The notes under the pieces were generated by a model that saw only the letters and a program-made list of their open reading frames with translations, ran no database searches and was not told the DNA's origin. Shown one piece after another: positions 51,369-61,927 of a stretch of 64,000 nt of DNA. How positions within the stretch are numbered: the stretch's first letter is position 1; every line of letters begins with the position of its first letter. The position numbers were made by a program, and so were the translations under genes. Source of the stretch: Pseudoxanthomonas sp. z9 (GTDB taxonomy: Bacteria > Pseudomonadota > Gammaproteobacteria > Xanthomonadales > Xanthomonadaceae); the NCBI RefSeq assembly GCF_006542425.1, contig NZ_VFID01000003.1:62001-126000 (forward strand), read 5' to 3'.

Positions 51369-51398
51369 AAAGGCCGGCGCAAGCCGGCCTTTCTTTTT
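51369..51398 (+). terminator. rpfB intrinsic terminator
   Basis: Perfect 10-bp stem AAAGGCCGGC / GCCGGCCTTT closed by a GCAA tetraloop and followed by CTTTTTG, a few nt after the rpfB stop. Confidence 0.93.
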
Positions 51399-51595
51399 GC
51401 CGGTCAAAACTTTAGGGTTAAATTTGAGATTCTCATCACATTTATGAACGACGGGAAGGGATAAATGCTGTCCTCGACCGGTCAGTCAGTGTGCGTCGTC
51501 TTTTCACTATCCGTTCAGGTGTAGCATCGCGCCGTGCCCAGCACGTCCCCAATACCAATCCCCACACCATCGGCCACAAGCCACCAGGAGTCGTC
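51399..51595 (+). promoter_or_regulatory. rpfF promoter region
   Basis: A 197-bp gap after the rpfB terminator, AT-rich at its start (TTTAGGGTTAAATTTGAGAT). Since rpfB ends in a strong terminator, rpfF must be transcribed from here. No single -35/-10 pair stands out. Confidence 0.5.
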
Positions 51596-52462
51596 ATGAA
51601 CAACGTCGAAAAACTGCAGCGCACCCGCAATTTCTCCACCATCCGGGTGGAATCCGCGCCCGATGGCAACAGCCATTGGATGTACATGCACAACGACGCT
51701 GGCAAGGGTTCCCGGCCGTGCTTCCGCAGCGAACTGCTGGACGAAATGTGGAGCTTCACCTCTTCGATCACCCTGCGCGAGAGCGAGCGCCAGTCCGGTC
51801 GCCTGCGCCACTTCGTGCTGGCCTCTTCGGCGCCCGCCTTCAACCTGGGTGGCGATCTGGAACTGTTCGCCAAGCTGATCCGCGCCAATGATCGCGAGCA
51901 TCTGCTGGCCTATGCCCGCCGCTGCATCGATGGCGTGTACACGCTGCACACCGGGCTGGGCGGCGACGTGCGCACGATCGCGCTGCTGCAGGGCGACGCA
52001 CTGGGCGGCGGCCTGGAAATGGCGCTGGCCTGCCACACCATCGTCGCCGAGGAAGGCGTCGAAATGGGCCTGCCGGAAGTCCTGTTCGGCCTGTTCCCGG
52101 GCATGGGCGCCTACTCGTTCCTGTGCAAGCGGGTGTCGCCGCAGATGGCCGAACGCATCATCCTGGAAGGCAACATGTACTCCAGCGACGAGTTCTACAA
52201 GATGGGCGTGGTCGACATCCTGGTGCCGAAGGGACAGGGCGAAGCCGCCGTGCAGGACCTGATCCGCCAGCAGCAGCGCGCTCCCTACTCGCACCTGGCG
52301 ATGAACACGGTCCGTGGCCTGGCCCAGCGCGTCAGCTACGACGAACTGATGAACATCACCGAAGTGTGGGTCGACACCGCGCTGGCGCTTGGCGACAAGT
52401 CCCTGCGGATGATGGAGCGGATCGTGCGTGCGCAGGAAAAGCGTGCCATGCAGGCCGCCTGA
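51596..52462 (+). CDS. rpfF: DSF synthase RpfF (enoyl-CoA hydratase family)
   Basis: A 288-aa crotonase-fold enzyme that makes the diffusible signal factor cis-11-methyl-2-dodecenoic acid from acyl-ACP by combined dehydratase and thioesterase activity. The two catalytic glutamates of Xanthomonas RpfF fall at the same numbers here, Glu141 (GDALGGGLEMALAC) and Glu161 (MGLPEVLFGLFPGMGAYSF). The oxyanion-hole region FVLASSAPAFNLGGDL is present. AGGAG lies 6 nt before the ATG at 51596; the frame extends upstream without support. It converges on rpfC with a 120-nt gap. Confidence 0.96.
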   Translation: MNNVEKLQRTRNFSTIRVESAPDGNSHWMYMHNDAGKGSRPCFRSELLDEMWSFTSSITLRESERQSGRLRHFVLASSAPAFNLGGDLELFAKLIRANDREHLLAYARRCIDGVYTLHTGLGGDVRTIALLQGDALGGGLEMALACHTIVAEEGVEMGLPEVLFGLFPGMGAYSFLCKRVSPQMAERIILEGNMYSSDEFYKMGVVDILVPKGQGEAAVQDLIRQQQRAPYSHLAMNTVRGLAQRVSYDELMNITEVWVDTALALGDKSLRMMERIVRAQEKRAMQAA

Positions 52463-52582
52463 TCGACGAGCGAATCGCAGCCAACTACAGGGGGCGGGGA
52501 CTGCGCGATGCTTCCCCGGATGGCGGGACGGCCGTGGCCGCCCGCCTGAGCCATCCCCTTTCCGCCATCACGCAACCGCCGG

Positions 52583-54775
52583 TCAGTTGCGCTCGTGGCT
52601 GCCATGGTCGGGCGAATGGCGTGACCGTTCGCGTGCTTCCAGCGCCGCCCTGCCCTGGGCCAGATAGGAATTCACCGCCGCCAGCCGTTGCCGCCACTCG
52701 CGCGCGATCTGCCAGTCGGCCAGGCGCATCAGTTCACTCGCCGCCGCCGCCAGCTTGATCAGGCCCAGGTTGCTGGCCACGCCTTTCAGCGCGTGCGCGT
52801 GATCGCGCAGGTGTTCGCCCTGGCCATGTTCCATCGCGTGCGCCATCGCGCCGATGCAGCCGTCGGCATCGTTGAGGCACTGCGCGATGAATTCGCGCTC
52901 GAAGGCTTCGCCCATGCCCAGCGCGCCGAGCTCGTCCAGCACGGTCATGTCGAGGATCTCGTCGCCCGCCCGCATCGCGGTGGTCGGCACCGGCGCCTGG
53001 GCTTGCGCCTGCGACGTGATCGAACCGTTGGTGGCGATTTCCGCCAGCGTATCCAGCAGGCGGGTCGCCACGACCGGCTTGGCCAGGAACGCGCGGGCAC
53101 CCGCGCGTTCGCAGTTGCGGATGGCGTCCGGGGTAACGTCGGCGCTCAGGATCACCACCGGCGTGCGCTGGCCGGAGCCGGCTTCCATCACCCGCAGTTG
53201 CTTCAACAGATCCAGGCCGCTGACATCGGGCATGTGCAGATCGCAGATGACCGCATCGTAGTCGAATGAATCCAGGGCGTTGAGCACGTCCTCGCCGCCA
53301 TTGACGCAGGTCACCCGGTGGCCGGCCTTCTGCAGCAGGCGCTGCACGACCATCCGGTTCGCCTCATGATCGTCGGCGACCAGGATCTGCATGCTGCGCA
53401 CCCGCGCGCGATGGCGCAGGAACGGATCGGAGAACGCGATGATGTTTTCGGCGCCGGGCTTGCCGCTGGCGTCGTCGAGCCAGTTTGCCGGCACCTGGAT
53501 GGCCGGAGTGACCTCGCGCGGCTGCACGGCTTCGAACGGCAATTCCACCCAGAACGAGCTGCCGCGCTGTTCGCTGCTCTCGAAACCGATGGTGCCGCCC
53601 ATCGCCTCGGTCAGGCCCTTGGCGATGGTCGTGCCCAGGCCGGTGCCGCCATAGCGGCGTGCCAGGCTGACGTCGGCCTGCTCGAAGGCCTCGAACAGGC
53701 GTTCGCGGACCGAAGCGGGAATGCCGATGCCGGTATCGGTGACGGTGAAGCGCAACCGGTTCGGACTGCCGGCCAGCGCGACCTGCAGGCGGACTTCGCC
53801 CTTGTCGGTGAACTTGACCGCGTTGCCGGCCAGGTTCAGCAGGACCTGGCGCAGGTGTCCGGAATCGCCGCGCAGCACCGCGGGCACGTCGTCGTCGAAA
53901 TGCACTTCGTAGTTGAGCTGCTTGCCGCGCGCCTGCGGCAGCAGGATCAGGCCGATGCTCTCGACCAGCTCGCGTGGCGAGAAATCGACCACGTTGAGCT
54001 TGAGCTTGCCGGCCTCGATGGCCGAGATGTCGAGCACGTCCTCCACCAGCGCCAGCAGGCTGCGGGTGGAGGCCTGGATGGTGGACAGGCATTCGCGCTG
54101 CTCGCTGTCCAGGCGGGTGGTCGCCAGCAGTTCGGACATGCCGGCCAGGCCATTGAGCGGCGTGCGGAATTCGTGGCTCATGTTGGCCAGGAAGCGGCTC
54201 TTGGCCTCGTTGGCCCGGCGCGCCTCCTCGGTGGCGCGGGTCAGGTCGCGCAGCAGGCCGGACAGGTACATCGGGACCGCGATCAAGCCGACCCACAGGC
54301 CCAGGCCGAGATTGAGGTTCTGCTGCCAGTACGGGCTGACCGTCAGCACGATGCCGAAGCTGATGCAGGCCGAGGCGACCGCGCCGAGCAGATAGCGGTT
54401 GCCGTAGCGCAGGCCGTTGCCGACCGTCACCCACATCAGGATCACGTACAGCCAGGCCAGCGGCTCGCCCTTGAGCACCATCGCCACGGTCATCAGGCCG
54501 TAGTCGGTGAGCATGCCGATGACCCGGCGGACGTGCGACTTGCCGGGCTCCAGCAGGATCGCGATGAACAGCATGAGGCCGACCGCGGCACCGACCCCGC
54601 TCATGGTCGCGGACCAGCGGTACACGTCCGGCGGCAGCGTGCCGTACAGGGCGGCAATGCCCATGTAGGCGATCACGCCGGTGAAGATGATCACGCGGAT
54701 CGCCGTCTGGCCGTGCTCACTGTCCGGCCGGTTGGCCAGACGATGCTTGATCCATGAGACCAGATTGCGTTCCAT
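52583..54775 (-). CDS. rpfC: DSF sensor hybrid histidine kinase RpfC
   Basis: A 730-aa hybrid kinase. About five N-terminal membrane helices (25-175) form the DSF sensor. HisKA has His201 in [15 protein letters not shown], HATPase_c includes [16 protein letters not shown] and TDTGIGIP, the receiver has Asp512 in [13 protein letters not shown], and a C-terminal Hpt domain has HALKG with His661. It senses DSF, phosphorylates RpfG and, in Xanthomonas, sequesters RpfF. It starts 3 nt after the rpfG stop, so it is co-transcribed with rpfG; rpfH is absent between them. Confidence 0.96.
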   Translation of the reverse strand: MERNLVSWIKHRLANRPDSEHGQTAIRVIIFTGVIAYMGIAALYGTLPPDVYRWSATMSGVGAAVGLMLFIAILLEPGKSHVRRVIGMLTDYGLMTVAMVLKGEPLAWLYVILMWVTVGNGLRYGNRYLLGAVASACISFGIVLTVSPYWQQNLNLGLGLWVGLIAVPMYLSGLLRDLTRATEEARRANEAKSRFLANMSHEFRTPLNGLAGMSELLATTRLDSEQRECLSTIQASTRSLLALVEDVLDISAIEAGKLKLNVVDFSPRELVESIGLILLPQARGKQLNYEVHFDDDVPAVLRGDSGHLRQVLLNLAGNAVKFTDKGEVRLQVALAGSPNRLRFTVTDTGIGIPASVRERLFEAFEQADVSLARRYGGTGLGTTIAKGLTEAMGGTIGFESSEQRGSSFWVELPFEAVQPREVTPAIQVPANWLDDASGKPGAENIIAFSDPFLRHRARVRSMQILVADDHEANRMVVQRLLQKAGHRVTCVNGGEDVLNALDSFDYDAVICDLHMPDVSGLDLLKQLRVMEAGSGQRTPVVILSADVTPDAIRNCERAGARAFLAKPVVATRLLDTLAEIATNGSITSQAQAQAPVPTTAMRAGDEILDMTVLDELGALGMGEAFEREFIAQCLNDADGCIGAMAHAMEHGQGEHLRDHAHALKGVASNLGLIKLAAAASELMRLADWQIAREWRQRLAAVNSYLAQGRAALEARERSRHSPDHGSHERN

Positions 54776-54778
54776 GAC

Positions 54779-55918
54779 TCATTCCATCCCTGGACGGCTC
54801 TGCACCGTCGAGTAGCGCTCGCAGATGTCGTCCAGACGTTCCCGCCCGCGGATGAGCGCATCCACGCAGGAGGGGTCGAACAGGCGGCCACGCTGGGCGT
54901 ACAGGTACGCCAGCGCCGCGTCCTTCTCCCAGGCCTTCTTGTAGGGCCGGGGCGAAATCAGCGCGTCGAACACGTCCGCAACCGCCACTATCCTGGCTTC
55001 CAACGGAATCTCGTCGCCGACCAGGCCATCGGGATAGCCGCTGCCGTCGTAGCGCTCGTGGTGGCGCAGCGCGATGATCGCGCCGGTCTGGATGAAACGG
55101 TTCTGGCTGCCCGACAGCAACTGGTGGCCGATCTTCGGGTGCCGGCGCATCACGTCGGTCTCGTCATCGGTCAACGGACCGGGCTTCATCAGCACCGAAT
55201 CGGGAATGGCGATCTTGCCCATGTCGTGCAGCGGGGCGGCCAGCTCGATGGCGCGGACCTCGTCCTCCGGCAGGCCCAGTTCGTCGGCGATCAGCGCGGC
55301 CACGTGGGCCATGCGCTCCAGGTAGGCGCTGGTGCCGCTGTCGCGGTACTCGATGGCGCGGGCCAGCCGCGACAGAGTCTCGCGCTCGCGCTCCTCGACC
55401 TCGTGCATGCTCGACAGCAGCCGCTGTTCCAGCGACAGGGCCCGCTGCTTGACGTTCTCGGACTGCTGGCGCAGTTGCAGCAGGTTGCGGCAGCGGGCAC
55501 GCAGTTCGCGCGGACGGACCGGCTTGACCAGGAAATCGATGACCCCGGCTTCCAGCGCCGCCTGCCGGATCGGCTCGTCGCCGACCACGGTGATCAGGAT
55601 GATGGGAATGTCGCGGTGCAGCGGCAGCCGGCGGAAGCGGCGGGCGAATTCCAGCCCGTCCATGCCCGGCATGCGGTAGTCCAGCAGCAGCAGATCGGTG
55701 CGGTTCTTCTCGCACCATTCCAGCGCGACCTGGGGATCCCCGAAGTCGTGCACGCTCAGTTCCGAGGCAATGTCCTCGATTACATGGCGCAGCATCGTGC
55801 GCGCCGAAGTCTGGTCATCGACGATGACGATATTCAAAGCGCTTCCCGCCCCTTGTGGCCACATGAAGTGACTGTCGGGCAAGGATACTCCGGCGATGGC
55901 TGCGCTGGCATCTAGCAT
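54779..55918 (-). CDS. rpfG: Response regulator RpfG, HD-GYP cyclic-di-GMP phosphodiesterase
   Basis: A 379-aa regulator. The receiver domain has the phosphoacceptor Asp80 (DLLLLDYRMPGMDG), the same number as in Xanthomonas RpfG. The HD-GYP domain has HD at 231-232 (PLHDMGKIAIPD) and HHERYDGSGYPDGL with GYP at 294-296. It degrades cyclic di-GMP on activation by RpfC and links DSF to virulence/biofilm/motility genes. The start with AGGAAA 8 nt upstream and the length both agree with the family. First gene of the rpfGC operon. Confidence 0.96.
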   Translation of the reverse strand: MLDASAAIAGVSLPDSHFMWPQGAGSALNIVIVDDQTSARTMLRHVIEDIASELSVHDFGDPQVALEWCEKNRTDLLLLDYRMPGMDGLEFARRFRRLPLHRDIPIILITVVGDEPIRQAALEAGVIDFLVKPVRPRELRARCRNLLQLRQQSENVKQRALSLEQRLLSSMHEVEERERETLSRLARAIEYRDSGTSAYLERMAHVAALIADELGLPEDEVRAIELAAPLHDMGKIAIPDSVLMKPGPLTDDETDVMRRHPKIGHQLLSGSQNRFIQTGAIIALRHHERYDGSGYPDGLVGDEIPLEARIVAVADVFDALISPRPYKKAWEKDAALAYLYAQRGRLFDPSCVDALIRGRERLDDICERYSTVQSRPGME

Positions 55919-56245
55919 GGGAACCGTTTCCTGCGTGTGTCGCTGACCACTGCTGCGGGGGATTCGCGGTCGTTGGCAGGTCAGGAACCCGACGCCGAAC
56001 CACGGAGCGTGGGATTTTTGACGCAGAAAGCGTGCCAGTGCGGTTCAGGTCGCCGCCAGGAGGACGAAATCGGGATAGCAGTCACACAAAATGCCCGCAG
56101 GGCGGGCATTTTGGCGAAAATGGACGGACGGTTCCGGCCGCGGAAGGGGCGCCACGCACAAGGTCCGGACGCGGTGGATGACGGGTTCCGGGCCTGCAAA
56201 TCGACCCACCGCGTCACCTGGCCTGTCGCGGCACGACCGTTCGCG
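55919..56245. other. Intergenic region lysS-rpfG
   Basis: About 330 bp without a gene. It contains the lysS terminator (56088-56112) and, closer to rpfG, the presumed rpfGC promoter region. Nothing else is evident. Confidence 0.55.
56088..56112 (-). terminator. lysS intrinsic terminator
   Basis: Perfect 11-bp stem AAAATGCCCGC / GCGGGCATTTT with a 3-nt loop and T-run, between lysS and rpfG on the minus strand. Confidence 0.9.
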
Positions 56246-57769
<1,524 letters not shown>

Positions 57770-57850
57770 GGCGGGAATATGGATGGGGAAACGTGGGTGG
57801 GTGCGGCCGGGACCGCGGGCTCGGGCGGAGCGCGCGGCCCCGCCCGGTGA

Positions 57851-58976
57851 TTATGCGTCGATGCGTTTGGCGCCGGCTTCCAGGCCGGTCTTCAGGCTGG
57901 CTTCGAGGAACTCGTCCAGGTCGCCGTCCAGCACCTTCTGGGTATCGGTGCGCTCGATGCCGGTGCGCAGATCCTTGATCCGGCTCTGGTCGAGCACGTA
58001 GTTGCGGATCTGGCTGCCCCAGCCGATGTCGGCCTTGGTCGCTTCCAGCGCGTTCTTCTCGGCGTTGCGCTTCTGGATCTCGATCTCGTACAGCTTGGCC
58101 TTCAGCATCTTCATCGCGCGATCGCGGTTGGCATGCTGGCTGCGTTCGGTCTGGCAGGCCACCACTACGCCGCTGGGCATGTGGGTGATGCGCACGGCCG
58201 ATTCGGTCTTGTTGACGTGCTGGCCGCCGGCGCCGGAGGAGCGGTAGACGTCGGTCTTCAGGTCCGCCGGGTTGATCTCGATGTCGATGTTGTCGTCGAC
58301 TTCCGGCGCCACGAACACCGAGGTGAAGCTGGTGTGGCGGCGGTTGTCCGAGTCGAACGGCGACTTGCGCACCAGCCGGTGAACGCCGATTTCGGTCTTC
58401 AGCCAGCCGTAGGCATAGTCGCCCTCGACCCGGAAGGTCGCCGACTTGATACCGGCCACTTCACCGTCGCTGGCTTCCATCAGCTCGACCTTCCAGCCGC
58501 GCGACTCGGCCCAGCGCAGGTACATGCGCAGCAGGATTTCGGCCCAGTCCTGGGCCTCGGTGCCACCGGCGCCGGCCTGGATGTCGACGAAGGCGTTGGC
58601 GCTGTCCATCTCGCCGGAGAACATGCGCTGGAATTCCAGCTTGTCCACCCGGCCGGCGAAGCGCTCCACGTCCTCGACCACCGCCTGCGCGGTTTCCTCG
58701 TCGTTCTCGCTCTCGGCCAGTTCCAGCAGTTCGCTCGAGCCGATCAGCCCCTCGTCGATCTCGCGGATGCCGTTGACGGTCTTGTCCAGCAGCGAGCGCT
58801 CGCGGCCCAGTTGCTGGGCGTATTCGGGGTTGTTCCAGATATCGGGGCTTTCCAGCTCCCGGTTCACTTCTTCCAGGCGTTCGCGCTTGGAATCGTAGTC
58901 AAAGATACCCCCGTAGCGAAACCAGCCGGCCCTGCAGGTCGGCGATGCGCTGGCGGATGGGGTTCAGTTCGATCAT
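57851..58976 (-). CDS. prfB: Peptide chain release factor 2 (programmed +1 frameshift)
   Basis: RF2 recognises UGA and UAA. It is encoded in two frames: 25 codons from 58976 ([20 protein letters not shown] and on) end at an in-frame TGA (58899-58901); translation shifts +1 at CTT-TGA-C to continue to 57851, giving about 374 aa. The Shine-Dalgarno-like GGGGGTAT directly before CTTTGAC is the classic stimulator. Downstream signatures are the GGQ motif in [20 protein letters not shown] and the SPF-type codon-recognition tripeptide in [12 protein letters not shown]. The frameshift autoregulates RF2 level. An annotation starting at 58867 would lose the N-terminus. Confidence 0.96.
58899..58912 (-). 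promoter_or_regulatory. prfB: prfB +1 frameshift site
   Basis: Minus-strand GGGGGTATCTTTGA: internal Shine-Dalgarno-like run, slippery CTT and the UGA stop read by RF2 itself. Confidence 0.96.
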
Positions 58977-59131
58977 GGCGGGAGGTGGGGGCACACAGAG
59001 GAACCGGGGATTGTAACAAGCCGCCGCCGACCCCGCCCGCCCGAAGCGTGGAGCGGCGGCTTCTGGGAGCATTCCTATGGGGCCGGGCCGGCTTCCAGCC
59101 CAGAATGTCCGCTTTTCCACGACCCGACGCC

Positions 59132-59767
59132 ATGAAATCGAAGTTCCTCCTCGTTCTCGCGCCGATGTTGCTGGTTCTGCTGGCCACCGGTTGCGCCGGA
59201 AACGTGCGCTGGAAACACCCCTCTCCCGACGACGCCCTGCTCCGCCGGATGCTGGCGGATGTCGAGGGCTTCCATGTCACCGGCCGCTGGGGCCGCGAGG
59301 ACAATGCCCTGCTGTCGCCGGAGCGGGCCCGCGCCATCCTGGCGCGGCAGCAGGTTCCCGACGAGGACACCCCGCCGTTCCAGTTCACCGAAGTCAGCGG
59401 CCGTGTCATCACCATCCGCGGCTATGGTCAATTCATTCCCGCGGATGACCTGTCCCGACCCCGGCGCCGCCACCTGTACCACTATCGCGGAGAACTGACC
59501 CACGCCGCCTATGCGCTTCGGCACATGGCCCCGGCGGTATGCGATCTGAGGCTGTATACGAAGCCGCAGGCTCTGGAATTCACCTGGATTGACGGCAGCG
59601 CCGGTCACGGCGTTACCCAGGCGATGGAGTTCGACGGCGAGCTCAGCGCGGATTGCCATTACGTGGAGACGGAAGGAAACGGCTCGCCGATACGCTACGA
59701 CATCCTCCAGGGCTATCAGCCCTACGCGCGCAAGCGCGGCCGCGTCCTTTCGATCAAGATGTTCTGA
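59132..59767 (+). CDS. Putative lipoprotein, unknown function
   Basis: A 211-aa lipoprotein: hydrophobic LVLAPMLLVLLATGC with Cys21 as lipidation site. The mature domain is mixed alpha/beta: DALLRRMLADVEGFHVTGRW, VSGRVITIRGYGQFIPADDL, AVCDLRLYTKPQALEFTWID, and an ending AYARKRGRVLSIKMF. Two Cys in the C-terminal half could pair. I recognise no family. The ATG at 59132 is chosen because it gives a clean lipoprotein signal; the frame is open far upstream but lies antisense to prfB. No operon partners. Confidence 0.65.
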   Translation: MKSKFLLVLAPMLLVLLATGCAGNVRWKHPSPDDALLRRMLADVEGFHVTGRWGREDNALLSPERARAILARQQVPDEDTPPFQFTEVSGRVITIRGYGQFIPADDLSRPRRRHLYHYRGELTHAAYALRHMAPAVCDLRLYTKPQALEFTWIDGSAGHGVTQAMEFDGELSADCHYVETEGNGSPIRYDILQGYQPYARKRGRVLSIKMF

Positions 59768-59869
59768 ACGGCACTCGCGCCGGTGGCCTCGCCGCATGAG
59801 CAAAGCCCCTCGCAACCGGAGATCGGAGTGCGGGCGGATGGCGCCGATGCGCCATCCGCCCGCCGGCCA

Positions 59870-61777
59870 TCAATACAGCCCCATCACCGATACGCCCGCG
59901 AAGGCGGTTTCGCCCACGACGCGCAGGTAGTAGGTTCCCGGCGCCGGGTTGGTGATCAATACCGCTTCGCTGTTTCCGGGTTTGACCGACTTGCGGTCGT
60001 ACAGGGTCGCCGTGGGTACGCGCTCGCGCGCGACGTAAATCGACACGTCACCGCTGCCACCATAGCTGCGCAGGTTGAGGCTGGTCCGCCCCGCCGGCAC
60101 CACGATGCGATACAGCAGCGAATCGCCCGCCGCGCCGGTCTGCGCGGTCAGGGCAACGCGGTTGCTGAGCAGTTCGCCCTCGTCTTCGGGAACCTCCTGG
60201 GTCGCCGCCTGTACCGCGGCGGCGGCGTCGACGATGCCCGGCCCCTGCGGCTTGCTGACCGGCGGCGCCACGGTGAAGGGCTTCACGGTGCCCTTCAGCA
60301 ATTGCTTGACCTGCTCGGGCGTGAGCGGCGGACGGCCGGCGGCGTTGGCCGCGGCCTGCATCAGCGCGACCACGCCGGCCACGTGCGGACTGGCCATCGA
60401 GGTACCGATCATGCCCATCAGGCGATCGCCCTCCGGACTCGGCACCGGCGCCTCCGTGCCGGCGTTGCCGAGCGACCAGATCCAGCGATCCTCCGGATCC
60501 GACCCGCTGGTGGCGTTGCCGCCCGGCGCGGTGATCGTGACGGAAGCGCCGTAGTTGGAGAACCATGAACGCGCGCCGTCGATGCCATTGGCGCCGACGG
60601 TGATCACGCCCTTGCAGCTGGCCGGCGAATAGAACCCGGCATCGGCATTGTCGTTGCCGGCGGCCACCACCACGGTGACGCCGCGCGATACCGCGCCATC
60701 GATCGCCTCCTGGGTCGCCGGGTCCTGGCTGCAGGATCCGCTGCCGCCCAGGCTGAGGTTGACCACCTCCGCCGGATCGGCATTGTCGGGCACGCCGTCG
60801 ACGTGCCCGCCGGAAGCCCACACGATGGCGTCGCTGATGTCCGAGGTGTAGCCGCCGCCATGGCCCAGCACGCGCACCGGCTGGACCTTGGCGCCGAACG
60901 CCACGCCCGCCAGCCCCGCGCCATTGTTGGTGGTGGCCGCGACCGTGCCGGCCACGTGGGTGCCATGGAAGGAACTGGGGTCGCCGCCGTACCAGTCGCC
61001 GGGATCGTGCGCGTCGGGATCGCGGCCGTCGCCATCGCCGCCGACTTCCGGGTCATGCACGAAGTCGTAGCCCGGCACGATGTTGGCGTTGAGGTCGGCG
61101 TGATCCAGGTAGCCGGTATCGAGCACCGCCACCACCACGCCGTCGCCGTGGCTGAGGTCCCAGGCCGCGGGCATGCCGATGCCGGCGGTGGGATGGGTGT
61201 AGTGCCATTGCAGATCGAAGCGCGGGTCATCGGGGATGAAATCCAGCCGATGCTTGATGTAGTCCGGCTGGGCATACTTCACCGCCGGATCGGCGCGCAG
61301 TTCCGCCAGCAGGGCGTCGGATTCAGTACGGGAGAGCTTGCGCGACAACCGGACCACGTCGGCGCCGCTCGCCATCCGGCGAAGATGCTGTACATCCAAC
61401 GCGGTGACGCCTCGCGCCGAAGTGCTCGGGCCGGCCACGCCCGCGCGCCGTGCCGCCGCCTGCACCGCATCGCGCATGGCGGCGCCGCTGAGAACGGCGC
61501 GCGCACCGTCACGCTGGCGCACGATGAAGCGATCGAATCCGGACTGCGCGGGTGCGCCGGGCAGCATGCGCTTGCCTTGCGACGCGATCGACGAGCCGGC
61601 GGCGGCAGAAGCCCGCAGGGTGCCGCCGCTGGCCGAAGCGGTCGTGGCCAGCGTGCTGAGGCCCGCCGGCGGCCAGGGCGTGCCACCGGTCAGGTAGCCC
61701 GATGCGAATGCCGACAGGGCCGCCACGACCGCGGTGGCCAGGGTGCCGGTGCAGATGATGCGGGTGCTCTTTTTCAT
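59870..61777 (-). CDS. Secreted S8 subtilisin-like serine protease with PPC domain
   Basis: A 635-aa secreted protease. Signal sequence (TGTLATAVVAALSAFASG), a propeptide to about 165 (inhibitor-like LLAELRADPAVKYAQPDYI), a catalytic domain with Asp220 (VVAVLDTGYLDH), His271 (SFHGTHVAGTVA) and Ser460 (IGTSMASPHVAG), and a C-terminal pre-peptidase C-terminal (PPC) domain at about 540-635. Cys pairs (SCSQDP and ASCKG) suit an extracellular enzyme. GGAGAG precedes the ATG by 4-6 nt. This class is abundant in Lysobacter and relatives. It lies 150 nt downstream of an adhesin gene on the same strand and might process it (inference). Confidence 0.92.
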   Translation of the reverse strand: MKKSTRIICTGTLATAVVAALSAFASGYLTGGTPWPPAGLSTLATTASASGGTLRASAAAGSSIASQGKRMLPGAPAQSGFDRFIVRQRDGARAVLSGAAMRDAVQAAARRAGVAGPSTSARGVTALDVQHLRRMASGADVVRLSRKLSRTESDALLAELRADPAVKYAQPDYIKHRLDFIPDDPRFDLQWHYTHPTAGIGMPAAWDLSHGDGVVVAVLDTGYLDHADLNANIVPGYDFVHDPEVGGDGDGRDPDAHDPGDWYGGDPSSFHGTHVAGTVAATTNNGAGLAGVAFGAKVQPVRVLGHGGGYTSDISDAIVWASGGHVDGVPDNADPAEVVNLSLGGSGSCSQDPATQEAIDGAVSRGVTVVVAAGNDNADAGFYSPASCKGVITVGANGIDGARSWFSNYGASVTITAPGGNATSGSDPEDRWIWSLGNAGTEAPVPSPEGDRLMGMIGTSMASPHVAGVVALMQAAANAAGRPPLTPEQVKQLLKGTVKPFTVAPPVSKPQGPGIVDAAAAVQAATQEVPEDEGELLSNRVALTAQTGAAGDSLLYRIVVPAGRTSLNLRSYGGSGDVSIYVARERVPTATLYDRKSVKPGNSEAVLITNPAPGTYYLRVVGETAFAGVSVMGLY

Positions 61778-61927
61778 TGCTCTCTCCGGAAGGATTCAGG
61801 GATACGTCCGCGGCGGACGGCTCACGCCTGGCGCCGCCGCATGTGACGGTGAAAAGCGAAGTGGATGCCGAAGGTCGACGACCGCGCCATCGACCCGCGC
61901 GGTCGCCCGCGCGGGTCGCGGCATGGC

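Noticed and set aside
58133-59131. In-frame upstream extension of the 211-aa lipoprotein
   Set aside because: It runs antisense to prfB and has no start signal; a clean lipobox follows the ATG at 59132.
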